DNA of 64,000 bases from JAKPAM01 sp047601745 (GTDB lineage Bacteria > Pseudomonadota > Gammaproteobacteria > Burkholderiales > Burkholderiaceae_E), in assembly GCA_047601745.1 (NCBI GenBank), contig JASGIS010000001.1, forward strand, positions 4,216,001 through 4,280,000. Direction: 5' to 3'. Made by a program: the position numbers and the translations under genes. The notes under the pieces were generated by a model that was not told where the DNA came from, did not search any database, and worked only from the letters and a program-made list of their open reading frames with translations. Shown piece after piece: positions 44,330 through 53,326 of the stretch (positions are counted from its first letter, which is position 1; every line of letters starts with the position of its first letter).

Positions 44330-44653
44330 TCGGCGCGCGATCGGCGCCGCTGCTTCGGCCCGGTTCATCCGCTGTCCGCTCCACCTCCGTCCGCACGGCC
44401 CCTGTTCGCACGGCTCCTGTTCGCTCTGTCTCTGTCCGCAGCGGGCAAGTTCACGCACCGGGAGTGGAGACGAATCTCGGCCAAGATGAACGACGTTACC
44501 ATTCCGGCTGGCGAAGTCGTCCGGCGGCGTATTTACCCGATTATCGGCTCGTTCGAACCGATGCGATGTGATGAACGAGAAAGCTCGTGACAATCGAATA
44601 TGAAAACGCTACCATCAATCGATCAGTAGCCTGTCATTCCGGGAGCGGCGCAT
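44330..44653 (+). promoter_or_regulatory. 324-bp gap with LacI-type operator and promoter before the dehydratase operon
   Basis: No gene is visible. The first 130 bp are low-complexity repeats of CTGTYCG and CACGGC type. Near the gene, GTGACA (44587-44592) and TACCAT (44610-44615) at 17-bp spacing form a likely promoter, and the operator TGAAAACGCTACCA (44601-44614) overlaps its -10 box. The same operator recurs at 54820 and 54975. Confidence 0.65.
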
Positions 44654-45871
44654 ATGTCGGTGATCGATTCCATCGAGCTTCATCTGGTGCAGGCGCCGTT
44701 GCCCGCGCCGTTCTCGCCTTCGTGGATCATCAACGGCACGCGGCAGTCCCTGTACTTCTACCTGGTTCGCCTGCGCACCGATGACGGTGTGGAAGGGTTC
44801 AGCGCGTTCTCGGCGACGTCGCGGGAACGCGCCGGCATGGGCGATTCGCTGGCCGCGCTGCTGCTGGGTAAGGACATCCACGATCAGGCTCATCTGATGG
44901 AGATGTTGCGGATCCCCGCTTATGGCGGTTTCCGCAATTTCTGGGTGGAGCCGGCGTTCTGGGACATTCGCGGCAAGCTGGCCGGCAAGCCGGTCTACGA
45001 ACTGCTCGGCGGCAAGGCGCAGACGGTGGACCTGTATGCGTCGGCCGGCGAGGTCAAGGAGCCGGCGGCGCGCATCGAGGAAGCGCTCGCCCGCCATGAA
45101 GAAGGATTCCGGGTCATGAAGATACGGGTCCACGATTTCGACGAGAAGGTCGACATCCGGCAGATGCAGGAGCCGGCCGCCGCGCTGCAAGGCAAGATGA
45201 AGCTGGCGGTCGACTGCAATCAGGCGTTCTGGTACACCGGCGGCGGAGCAGGGCCCAAATGGGACCTGCCCCGGGCCAAGCGCTTCTGCGACGCGGCCTT
45301 CGATGCCGGGATGCTATGGGTCGAAGAGCCGCTGTTCATGGATTGGCATGATCAGATGGCCGAGCTGACCGCTTATTCGCGCGTGCCGATCTCCGGCGGC
45401 GAATTGCATACGGGCGGCCTGCTCGAGCTGGCCACGATGATCGAGAAGAAGTGTTATTCGATCTACCAGCCCGACGCGATGTGGACCGGAGGGATCGAGC
45501 AGACGCTCGAGATCGCCCGGCTGGTGCGCAAGGCCGGCGCCCAGTTCACCCCGCACACCTGGAGCAACGGGATCGGCTTCGCGGTCAACTTCAACATCCT
45601 GCTGGCCAGCGGCTTCGCCGGCGAGCACGAGCTCGAATACCCGATCAACCCTCCGGGCTGGACCGTCGAGGCGCGCGATGCCTTGCTGGTCGAGCCGTGG
45701 CAGCACGATCGCGGCACGCTGGCGGCGCCGACCCGGCCCGGCCTGGGGTTCGAGATCGACGAGAAGGCGCTCGCCCGCTACGGGCGCTGCTTCTTCAAGG
45801 CCGATCGCAAGACGGTGTCGTGGATGCCCGAGGCCTTGTCGACGCTGCCGATGTTCGCATCGCCGCGCTGA
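44654..45871 (+). CDS. Enolase-superfamily (mandelate racemase/muconate lactonizing) protein, probable acid-sugar dehydratase
   Basis: 405 residues. The barrel has the base lysine in VMKIRVHD, metal ligands Asp in LAVDCNQAF, Glu in LWVEEPLF and Glu in ISGGELH, and the Asp-His dyad of the mandelate-racemase subgroup (QPDAMWTGG and FTPHTWSNG). Such enzymes abstract a proton next to a carboxylate and often dehydrate sugar acids. It opens an operon with a GMC oxidoreductase and a GldA-like dehydrogenase, under a LacI-type operator. Substrate unknown. Confidence 0.88.
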   Translation: MSVIDSIELHLVQAPLPAPFSPSWIINGTRQSLYFYLVRLRTDDGVEGFSAFSATSRERAGMGDSLAALLLGKDIHDQAHLMEMLRIPAYGGFRNFWVEPAFWDIRGKLAGKPVYELLGGKAQTVDLYASAGEVKEPAARIEEALARHEEGFRVMKIRVHDFDEKVDIRQMQEPAAALQGKMKLAVDCNQAFWYTGGGAGPKWDLPRAKRFCDAAFDAGMLWVEEPLFMDWHDQMAELTAYSRVPISGGELHTGGLLELATMIEKKCYSIYQPDAMWTGGIEQTLEIARLVRKAGAQFTPHTWSNGIGFAVNFNILLASGFAGEHELEYPINPPGWTVEARDALLVEPWQHDRGTLAAPTRPGLGFEIDEKALARYGRCFFKADRKTVSWMPEALSTLPMFASPR

Positions 45872-45925
45872 AGCCGGATCGGTCGGCCGTCGAACGAAAG
45901 CCCGCATTCACAACGAAGGTCTGTC

Positions 45926-47563
45926 GTGAGCATCAGCGCCGCGGAATCCCTCCGCTTCGACTTCATCATCATCGGCGCCGGATCCGCGGGCTGCGTGCTC
46001 GCCGAGCGTCTGAGCGCCTCCGGCCGATGGCGGGTGCTGGTGCTGGAGGCGGGCGGCGAGGCGGATCGCCTGTTCGTGCGCATGCCGCTGGGCTACGGCA
46101 AGCTGTTCAGCGATCCATCGTTGAACTGGTGCTTCAAGACCGAGCCCGATCCCCGGCTGGGCGGGCGGGCCGATTTCTGGCCGCGCGGCAAGATCCTCGG
46201 CGGATCCAGCTCGATCAACGCGATGGTATACATCCGCGGCCAGCGCGAGGACTTCGACGGCTGGGCGGCGCAGGGCAATACCGGCTGGGATTTCGAGTCC
46301 GTGCTGCCGTACTTCCTCAGGTCGGAGAACAACGACCTGGGGGCCGGTGCCTATCACGCGATCGACGGACCGCTGGCGATCTCCGGCATCGAGCAGGCCG
46401 CGCATCCGATCGTTCGCGCGGCGATCGAGGCCGGCGTCCGGCTCGGCCATCCGCGGAACACCGATTTCAACGGTCCGACGCAGGAAGGCTTCGGCACTTA
46501 TCAGTTCACGTTTCGCGATGGCGTGCGCAGCAGCAACGCGCGCTGCTTTCTGGACGGCGCCCGCAAGCGTTCCAACGTGACGGTGTGGACCGGTGCGCTG
46601 GTGGACCGGATCATTTTTCGGGATCGCATCGCCGAAGGCGTCGAACTGATCCGCGACGGGCAGCGACTGCGGGTGCGGGCCGATCGCGAGGTGGTGTTGT
46701 GCGCCGGGGCGATCGGATCGCCGGCCATTCTCGAGCGCTCCGGCGTCGGTGACGGCAGGCGGCTGCAACGGCTGGGTATCCCGGTGGTCATCGACAATCC
46801 CGCGGTCGGCGAGAATCTGCAGGATCATGTCCAGTGCGGCATCACCTGGCGCGCGAAGATTCCGACGGTCAATCAGTCGCTGGGATCGTGGGCCGGGCAG
46901 CTACGGGCCGGTATCCGCTATGTGCTCGCGCGCAGCGGCCCGCTGTCGTTGAGCATCAACCAGGGCGGGGCGTTCGTGAAGACGAGGCCGGATCTGGACC
47001 GGCCCGACACGCAGCTCTACATGCTGCCGATGAGTTTCGCGGTAGCCGTCGACCGGCCTCGGCTCGCGCCCGATCCTTTTCCCGGCATGCTGATGACGGC
47101 CAGTCCCTGCCGCCCGAGCAGTCGGGGCCACGTGCACATCCGCGACACGCAGCCCGAGACGGCGCCGGCCATCGTCGCCAATGCGCTGTCTACCGCCGAA
47201 GACCGGCGCGTGATGGTCGACAGCCTGAAGATCCTGCTCCGATTGTCGAACACCGAACCGTTGGCCGGCCTGCTCGAACGGCGTATCCGTCCGGACCGCG
47301 GGCTGGACAGCGATGATGACCTCGAGGCGCACGCGCTGGAGACCGGCAAGACGACCTACCATCCGTCCTGCACCTGCCCGATGGGGCCGAAACCGGATGG
47401 GGCCGTCGTCGATCCGACGCTGGCCGTCCATGGTCTGGGCAGGCTCAGCGTCATCGATGCATCGGTCATGCCCGCCGTGGTATCGGGTAATACCAACGCG
47501 GCCGCGACCATGATCGGCGAGAAGGGCGCCGACCTGATTCTTCAGCGTAGCGGAGGCGGGTGA
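45926..47563 (+). CDS. GMC-family FAD oxidoreductase (choline dehydrogenase-like)
   Basis: 545 residues, GTG start. The FAD-binding dinucleotide fold is FDFIIIGAGSAGCVLAERLSAS, with VLEAGGEADRLFVRMPLG, GKILGGSSSINAMVYIRGQ and RSNARCFLDGARKRSN-type blocks. The C-terminal active-site region has TTYHPSCTCPMG (catalytic His) and VIDASVMPAVVSGNTNAAATMIGEKGA. The family oxidises primary or secondary alcohols. It lies 54 bp after the dehydratase gene and overlaps the next gene. Confidence 0.92.
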   Translation: MSISAAESLRFDFIIIGAGSAGCVLAERLSASGRWRVLVLEAGGEADRLFVRMPLGYGKLFSDPSLNWCFKTEPDPRLGGRADFWPRGKILGGSSSINAMVYIRGQREDFDGWAAQGNTGWDFESVLPYFLRSENNDLGAGAYHAIDGPLAISGIEQAAHPIVRAAIEAGVRLGHPRNTDFNGPTQEGFGTYQFTFRDGVRSSNARCFLDGARKRSNVTVWTGALVDRIIFRDRIAEGVELIRDGQRLRVRADREVVLCAGAIGSPAILERSGVGDGRRLQRLGIPVVIDNPAVGENLQDHVQCGITWRAKIPTVNQSLGSWAGQLRAGIRYVLARSGPLSLSINQGGAFVKTRPDLDRPDTQLYMLPMSFAVAVDRPRLAPDPFPGMLMTASPCRPSSRGHVHIRDTQPETAPAIVANALSTAEDRRVMVDSLKILLRLSNTEPLAGLLERRIRPDRGLDSDDDLEAHALETGKTTYHPSCTCPMGPKPDGAVVDPTLAVHGLGRLSVIDASVMPAVVSGNTNAAATMIGEKGADLILQRSGGG

Positions 47564-48696
47564 TGACATTGTCCGGATTCGATTCGATGGTCTTCGGTGC
47601 GCCGGGCCAGTATCTGCAGGGCCCGGGCCTGCTGGCGGCGCTGGGCGACGTCGTCGCGCAGCACGGCAGGCGGCCGATGGTGCTGATCGATCGCAGCCTG
47701 ATGGACTCGGTGCTGCATGAGGTCAGCGCGGGGCTGGGGCCGTTGGCGGCGGATGCCCGGATCGTGGCCTTCGACGGCGAATGCACGGCCGAAGCGATCG
47801 ACGCGGCGAGCCGGGCGGGCGGCGAGGCCGGGTGCGACGTGGTGCTCGGCGTCGGCGGGGGCAAGACGATCGACACCGCCAAGGGCGCGCGCATGGCGCT
47901 GCAGTGTCCGCTGGTGATCGTGCCCACCGTGGCGTCGAACGATTCGCCGACGAGTCGCCTGATCGTCGTCTACGACGCCAAGCACGTGCTGGTCGGTACT
48001 CGCCTGATGGCGCGCAGCCCGGACGTCGTGCTGGTCGACACCTCGGTGATCGCGCGCGCGCCGGCAAGGTTCCTGCGTGCCGGCATCGGCGACGCGATTT
48101 CGAAGCGCTTCGAGGTCGGTCAGGCGGTGCGGGCAGGTGGACGCAATTTCTTCGGCGGGCGAGGCGGGGTGACGGCGATGGCGATCGCGCAGGCCTGTTA
48201 TCGCGTGATCCGCGACGATGCGCGGACGGCACTCGCCGATGTCGCCGAGCGCCGCGGCTCACCGGCGCTCGAACGGCTGATCGAGGCCTGCGTGCTCGGC
48301 AGCGGACTGGGCTTCGAGAGCGGCGGCCTGTCCATCGCGCACTCGATGTTGCGGGGCTTCTCGACCGAGCCTTCGCTGGCGACGGCCTTGCACGGCGAGC
48401 AGGTGGCGGTGGGCCTGCTGATCCAGCTCTGCGCCGGCGCGACACCCGAAGTCCCGCCGGAAGAACTGATCGCGTTCTATCGAAGCATCGGTCTGCCGTG
48501 CTCGCTGCGCGATCTGGGGTGCACGCGGCCGCTCGACGAAGTGCTGCCCGCGATCGTCGAACGCACGGTGCGTACCTCGCCGTACATCGGCAATTTCGAG
48601 GTCGAGGTCACCGAATCGGTGCTGGCGGATGCCGTTCTGCGGGCCGACAGGCTGGCTCGGGCCGATAGCGGATCGGCGGCGAGCGGGAGCGGCTAA
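47563..48696 (+). CDS. Iron-containing alcohol dehydrogenase, glycerol dehydrogenase (GldA) type
   Basis: 377 residues from the ATG at 47563, which overlaps the GMC stop. The NAD site is VVLGVGGGKTIDTAKG and the family block is VIVPTVASNDSPTSRLIVVYD. Metal ligands are Asp in RAGIGDAISKRFE, His in SIAHSMLRG and His in LHGEQVAVG. GldA oxidises glycerol to dihydroxyacetone; related vicinal diols are possible. The C-terminus runs into Ser/Gly-rich residues at a 13-bp repeat. Confidence 0.88.
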   Translation: MTLSGFDSMVFGAPGQYLQGPGLLAALGDVVAQHGRRPMVLIDRSLMDSVLHEVSAGLGPLAADARIVAFDGECTAEAIDAASRAGGEAGCDVVLGVGGGKTIDTAKGARMALQCPLVIVPTVASNDSPTSRLIVVYDAKHVLVGTRLMARSPDVVLVDTSVIARAPARFLRAGIGDAISKRFEVGQAVRAGGRNFFGGRGGVTAMAIAQACYRVIRDDARTALADVAERRGSPALERLIEACVLGSGLGFESGGLSIAHSMLRGFSTEPSLATALHGEQVAVGLLIQLCAGATPEVPPEELIAFYRSIGLPCSLRDLGCTRPLDEVLPAIVERTVRTSPYIGNFEVEVTESVLADAVLRADRLARADSGSAASGSG

Positions 48697-48767
48697 CCGG
48701 AGCGGCTAACGGGAGCAGCTAACGAGAGCGGCTGACAGGAACGGCTAACCCACGGGAGCGGCTAAAC
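48686..48767. repeat. 13-bp tandem repeat (6 units) over the end of the GldA-like gene
   Basis: Units of GGAGCGGCTAACG type start at 48686, 48699, 48712, 48725, 48738 and, after a 4-bp insertion, 48755. The TAA in the first unit is the stop codon of the dehydrogenase. It fills most of the 111-bp gap before the LacI gene. Confidence 0.85.
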
Positions 48768-48807
48768 TACGGCCGTTCCCTCAGACGCTTCTTCGAGCAG
48801 CCCTGCC

Positions 48808-49863
48808 ATGACATCGGCGCCTCCGACAACCAAGCCGCGCCGGCGTCGATCCGGAGGCGGCGTGCGGATCGAGCGGGTCGCGCAGGCGGCCGGCGTGTCG
48901 ATCAGCACGGTCTCACGCGTGCTCAACCATCCCGATGCCGTCTCCGAGCGCACGCGCACGCAGGTGTGGGCGGCGATCGAATCGACCGGCTACGTGCCCA
49001 ATCGCCTCGCCGGAGGCCTGGCCACCAGCCGCTCCCGGACGATCGGCCTGATCATTCCGCACATTCTGAGTTCGGCGTTCGCCGACGTGGTCCGCGGGCT
49101 CGCGGACAAGCTGGTCGCAGCGAACTTCGAACTGCTGCTCGGGCTCAGCGCTTATTCCGCCGAGCGCGAACTCGAGCACGTGAAGTCGTTTCTGAGCCAG
49201 CGGGTCGCGGGGCTGGTCATGGTCGGGTTCTCGCATGCGCCGCTGACGCGAAAGCTGTTGAAGGAGGCGCGCATTCCGGTCGTCGAGACCTCGGATCTGG
49301 GAACGGATACGCTCGACATGGTGGTGGGTTTCTCCAATCGCGACGCCGCCCGCCGGATGACCGAGCTGATCGCGTCTTGCGGCTATCGCAAGATCGCGTT
49401 CGTATCCTTGTCGACCCGGGACAACGACCGCGAGGTGCATCGTCGCGAAGGTTATCTGACTGCAGTGACGGCTTCGGGCGGGTCGCCGGTCGTATTCGAA
49501 TCGGCCAATGGGGTGGCCGCGGGCGCCGAGACGTTCCGCCGTCTGCGCGCGCAGGATCCGGGCATCGACGCGGTGTTCTGTTCGAACGATGCGCTGGCGG
49601 TGGGCTGCCTGCTGGAGGCCATGCGGCAGCGCATCGCGGTGCCGGAAACGATGGGCGTGGCGGGTTTCGGCGACGTCGAGATGGCGCGCGAATTCGTCCC
49701 CGCGCTGACCACGGTGCGGGTGCGGCGCTACGACATGGGCGCCCGCGCTGCCGAGCTGCTGCTCGACCGGATCGCCGGCCGAACGGTCGGGCGTGCGGTG
49801 GTCGATCTGGGCTACGAACTGGTACCGCGAAGCTCGACGCGCAAAAGACCCGTCGACGGGTAA
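48808..49863 (+). CDS. LacI-family transcriptional regulator 1
   Basis: 351 residues. The N-terminal helix-turn-helix and hinge read RIERVAQAAGVSISTVSRVLNHPDAVSE through GYVPNRLAGGLATSRSRTIGLIIPHI. The C-terminal periplasmic-binding fold would bind a sugar-type ligand (VFCSNDALAVGCLLEAM; GVAGFGDVEMAREFVPALTTV). It follows the dehydratase-GMC-GldA genes and converges on LacI regulator 2, with only 11 bp between the stops. It is a candidate for control of the regional operators. Confidence 0.93.
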   Translation: MTSAPPTTKPRRRRSGGGVRIERVAQAAGVSISTVSRVLNHPDAVSERTRTQVWAAIESTGYVPNRLAGGLATSRSRTIGLIIPHILSSAFADVVRGLADKLVAANFELLLGLSAYSAERELEHVKSFLSQRVAGLVMVGFSHAPLTRKLLKEARIPVVETSDLGTDTLDMVVGFSNRDAARRMTELIASCGYRKIAFVSLSTRDNDREVHRREGYLTAVTASGGSPVVFESANGVAAGAETFRRLRAQDPGIDAVFCSNDALAVGCLLEAMRQRIAVPETMGVAGFGDVEMAREFVPALTTVRVRRYDMGARAAELLLDRIAGRTVGRAVVDLGYELVPRSSTRKRPVDG

Positions 49864-49874
49864 GCGGTCGCCGG

Positions 49875-50936
49875 CTACTCGCCGATCGGCGGCCGGGTCG
49901 AGCCGCGCGGAACGATCCGGAATCCCAGGTCGACCGTCCTCGGAGGCGTCTGCGGGCGATCGAGACGCTCGAGCAGCAACTGGGCGCAGATCGTTCCGAT
50001 CTGATGGCGCGGCACGTTGACCGTCGTCAGCGCGGGGACGAACTGCTGGCCCAGTTCGATGTCGTCGAATCCGGTGATGCCCAGGTCGTCCGGAATCGAA
50101 ATCGAGCGGCGCCGCGCTTCGAGCATGCAGCCGATCGCCAGGATGTCGTTGCTGCACATCACCGCGTCCAGGCTCGGATGGCGCGACAGCATCTCGACGA
50201 AGGCGGCCGCTCCTTCGGCGAAGCCGCTGGGGGTTTCGAGAACGAGGCTCGGATCCTCGACCAGTCCGAAAGCCGAGACGGCCGCACGATAGCCGGCCTG
50301 GCGGCCCGCCGAACGATCATTGAATGCCGCGGGGGTCGAGATCATCCCGATCTTGCGGTATCCGCAGCGCGACAGGTGTTCGACCATCGCGAAAGTCGCC
50401 TTCTCGTTCGAGTAGCCGACCAGCATGTCGATCGGCCGGCCATCGACGTTGGACGTCTCGACGACCGGAATCTCCGCCTGGCCGAGCAATTGCCGGACCC
50501 GGTCCAGATGAGCGGTCCCGGTCAGCGACAGGCCGGCGACCCGCTGGCCGAGGAAAGACATCACATGGCGCAGTTCCATCTCCGGCGAGTAGTCGGTCAG
50601 CGCGATCAACAGGTTGTAGCCGCGCGGTTCGAGCGCTTCGGTCATTCCCTGCACCCGCTCGAAGAAGGTCGAATTGCCGATGTGAGGCAGCACGATGCCG
50701 ATCGTGCGCGAACGGTTCGATGCCAGGCCGCCGGCCACCCGGTTCGGGATGTAGCCGATCTGATCGACGGCCGCCAGGATGACGTTGCGGGTCGCTTCCG
50801 AGACCGTCTGCGGATGATTCAACGCGCGGGAAACCGTGATCGGCGCCACGCCGGCCAGCTTCGCGACTTCCTCGATGCGGCGCCGCGGTGGCGTGCGAGA
50901 GCGATCGGATGCAGCGGTCTGCGCTTTGCGCGCCAT
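49875..50936 (-). CDS. LacI-family transcriptional regulator 2 (GntR-like reading head)
   Basis: 353 residues. The DNA-binding part is RRIEEVAKLAGVAPITVSRALNHPQTVSE, then GYIPNRVAGGLASNRSRTIGIVLPHIG. The ITVSRAL recognition helix resembles E. coli gluconate repressor GntR (MTVSRFL), whose group binds TGGTA-type half-sites, so this is the better candidate for the TGGTAGCG operators found here. The effector domain is of the usual kind (AVMCSNDILAIGCMLEA). It is the last gene of the leftward FAD oxidase-kinase-SDR unit. Confidence 0.93.
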   Translation of the reverse strand: MARKAQTAASDRSRTPPRRRIEEVAKLAGVAPITVSRALNHPQTVSEATRNVILAAVDQIGYIPNRVAGGLASNRSRTIGIVLPHIGNSTFFERVQGMTEALEPRGYNLLIALTDYSPEMELRHVMSFLGQRVAGLSLTGTAHLDRVRQLLGQAEIPVVETSNVDGRPIDMLVGYSNEKATFAMVEHLSRCGYRKIGMISTPAAFNDRSAGRQAGYRAAVSAFGLVEDPSLVLETPSGFAEGAAAFVEMLSRHPSLDAVMCSNDILAIGCMLEARRRSISIPDDLGITGFDDIELGQQFVPALTTVNVPRHQIGTICAQLLLERLDRPQTPPRTVDLGFRIVPRGSTRPPIGE

Positions 50937-51020
50937 GATGGGGACGGGAGGATGAGACGGGTGCGGCTATCTTACCAATGCGCGATCTGCGGCTCGGGTG
51001 CTCCGCCCGATCGGCGCCGC

Positions 51021-51788
51021 TCAGCCCCAGTAGAAATCCCGCCGCCCGCCGTCCAGGCACAGCAACTCGCCGTTGACGAATGCCGCCTGCTCGGAACACA
51101 GATAGACGACCGCCGCGGCCACTTCCTCGACTTTGCAGGTTCGTCCGACCGGATTCTGCCGGCGCAGCATCTCGCGCATCTCGGGCGTGAAATTGGCGAT
51201 CAGCTCGGTCTCGACATAGCCGGGGGCGATCGCGTTGGCGGTGATGCCGTAGGGGCCGACCTCCTTGGCCAGCGTGGCGCTGAACCCCGCCACTCCCGCC
51301 TTGGCAGCCGCATAGTGAGCGACGCCTATGCGTCCGCCGCCGGTGAAGTTCATCGACGAAGTATTGACGATGCGCCCGAATCCCCCGCGGCGCATGGGCG
51401 GGATGGCGGCCCTCGAACACAGGAAGGTGCTGCGCAGATGCCCTCGCAGCATCTGCTCCCACTGGTCCGTGGACATCGATTCGACCGGGACCGCCGGTCG
51501 AACGGCCGGTCCGGCATTGTTGACCAGCAGGTCGAGGCGGCCATGGCGGTCGACCACCGCGGACACCATCCGCTCGACGAAGGCTTCGTCGGTCACGTCA
51601 CCGACGTGGTACTCGGCGCGATGACCGGCGGCCAGCAGGGCTTCGCAGGCGGTGCGCGCGTTGGTCTCGTCGAGATCGTTGATCACCAGCACCGCGCCTT
51701 CGGCGGCCAGCGCTCGCGCCTCGGCCAGCCCGATCCCGCGTCCGCTGCCGGTCACGATCGCGACCCGATCCGTCAATCCGGGGTTCAC
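51021..51788 (-). CDS. Short-chain dehydrogenase/reductase
   Basis: 255 residues, GTG start overlapping the kinase stop by 4 bp. Cofactor motif VAIVTGSGRGIGLAEARAL, NNAG in LDLLVNNAGPAV, and the catalytic Ser (VNTSSMNFTGG) and Tyr-x3-Lys (HYAAAKAGV). The aspartate in INDLDE after beta-strand 2 favours NAD(H). By context it oxidises a hydroxyl of the polyol or sugar handled by the cluster. Confidence 0.93.
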   Translation of the reverse strand: MNPGLTDRVAIVTGSGRGIGLAEARALAAEGAVLVINDLDETNARTACEALLAAGHRAEYHVGDVTDEAFVERMVSAVVDRHGRLDLLVNNAGPAVRPAVPVESMSTDQWEQMLRGHLRSTFLCSRAAIPPMRRGGFGRIVNTSSMNFTGGGRIGVAHYAAAKAGVAGFSATLAKEVGPYGITANAIAPGYVETELIANFTPEMREMLRRQNPVGRTCKVEEVAAAVVYLCSEQAAFVNGELLCLDGGRRDFYWG

Positions 51789-53326
51789 TGGGGACTCCTT
51801 TCCGATCGTGTGCCGGCGAGCGATTCCGACACGCGCGCCAGGCCGTGATGGACCGGCGCCAGCGCGACCTGCGTCTGTTTGTACAGCGCGAACATCTGGT
51901 CATAGACGGCGCGGCGGCCTTCGTCGGGCGCGAGCACTTCGACGACCCGCGTGCATCGACGGGCGGCCTCGACCTCGCTGGAAAAAGCGCCGATGCCCAC
52001 GCCGGCCAGCAAGGCCGCGCCGTACGACGCGTCGGTGACTTCGGGCAGCCTGACCTCGATGCCGAGCACGTCGGCCACGATCTGGCGCCAGGTCGCGCTG
52101 CGAGCGCCTCCGCCGATCAGGCGGCCGGACGAAAAACGGATGCCCTGCGCATGGAATTGTTCCTGGATCTCCCTTAGCGCGAAAGCGATGCCTTCGTACA
52201 GCGCGCGGACCAGATGTCCGCGGTGATGCGCGAAGGTCAGTCCGACGTAGCTGGCGCGCAGCAGCGGATCCCAGTGCGGCGCGCGTTCGCCCTGCAGATA
52301 AGGGTGGAACAGCAGTCCGTCGCTGCCGGGAGCCACTTCGGCCGCCAGTCGTTCCATTTCGTCGAAGACACCGGCGGTGCTTCGTCCGTCGCCGACGAAC
52401 AGGCGATCGCGCAGCCATCGATGGGCCGACGCGCAGCTGTTGGTGCCGGTGATCGTGTACCACCGGCCCGGCACCGCGAACGGGTAGTTGATCAGCGAAC
52501 GATGGACGGTGGGCGTGTCGCCGACCACGTTGATGGTGGCCGCCGTCGCCAGCTTGACCGCGCTCTCGCCGGGCTCGGTCGATCCGGCGCCGAACACTTC
52601 GGCCGAGGTATCGGAGGTGCCGCAGACGACCGGCGTGCCGGCGGCCAGGCCGCATTGCGCGGCGGCCGCGGCCGATACGCGCCCGACCACCGTGGTCGGC
52701 GTCACCAGCGGCGGCAGCGTCGCCGGATCCCAGCCGACCATCGCGCACAGCTCTTCGGACCAGCGATGATTGAACGGCTCGTACAGCAGCGTGCCGGTGG
52801 CCTCGGTCTCGTCGGTTTCCCAGGTACCGGTCAGGCGCGAACGCAGCCAGTCCTTGGCGACATGGACGCGCCGGGTCGCCGCGACCACCTGCGGCTCGTG
52901 CGTCGCCAGCCATTTGAACTGCGACAGCGTCCACGTCGGCGTCGGTCGATTCAGCCCGAGCGCGAGGATCCGTTCGCCATGTTCGCGGTCCAGCTCGGCG
53001 GATTCGATGCCGCTGCGCTGGTCGCTCCACAGGATGGCCGGGCGCAGCACCCGGCCATCGGCATCCTCGAGCACCGGCGTGTGCGCGCCCGCGCTGAACG
53101 AGACCGCGGCGATCTGCGACGGTTTGGTCCGCGCCTCGCTCAATGCCCGCGGCACCGTGTCGCAGACCGCGCGCCACCAGTCTTCGGGGTTCTGTTCGCT
53201 CCAGCGTGGCCGCGGAGAATGCGTCGCCACGTCATGAGAGGCGCTGCCCCGGACGCGCCCGTCGGTGTCGACGATCATCGTCTTCAGGCTGCCGGCGCCC
53301 AGATCGATGCCCATCAGCAGACTCAT
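51785..53326 (-). CDS. FGGY-family carbohydrate kinase (xylulokinase-like)
   Basis: 513 residues. ATPase-fold blocks are LMGIDLGAGSLKTMIVDTDG (phosphate 1), AAVSFSAGAHTPVLEDADGRVLRPAILWSDQRS, VCGTSDTSAEVFGAG (phosphate 2) and RLIGGGARSATWRQIVADVLG (adenosine motif, FGGY signature 2). The family phosphorylates xylulose, glycerol, ribulose, erythritol and similar. It starts by 4-bp overlap with the FAD oxidase and ends by 4-bp overlap with the SDR. Which polyol it takes is not decidable from sequence alone. Confidence 0.92.
   Translation of the reverse strand: MSLLMGIDLGAGSLKTMIVDTDGRVRGSASHDVATHSPRPRWSEQNPEDWWRAVCDTVPRALSEARTKPSQIAAVSFSAGAHTPVLEDADGRVLRPAILWSDQRSGIESAELDREHGERILALGLNRPTPTWTLSQFKWLATHEPQVVAATRRVHVAKDWLRSRLTGTWETDETEATGTLLYEPFNHRWSEELCAMVGWDPATLPPLVTPTTVVGRVSAAAAAQCGLAAGTPVVCGTSDTSAEVFGAGSTEPGESAVKLATAATINVVGDTPTVHRSLINYPFAVPGRWYTITGTNSCASAHRWLRDRLFVGDGRSTAGVFDEMERLAAEVAPGSDGLLFHPYLQGERAPHWDPLLRASYVGLTFAHHRGHLVRALYEGIAFALREIQEQFHAQGIRFSSGRLIGGGARSATWRQIVADVLGIEVRLPEVTDASYGAALLAGVGIGAFSSEVEAARRCTRVVEVLAPDEGRRAVYDQMFALYKQTQVALAPVHHGLARVSESLAGTRSERSPQ

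Noticed and set aside
44330..44460. Small gene in the gap after ugpE
   Set aside because: Open frames there are low-complexity (repeats of CTGTYCG type) with no start context or recognisable motif.
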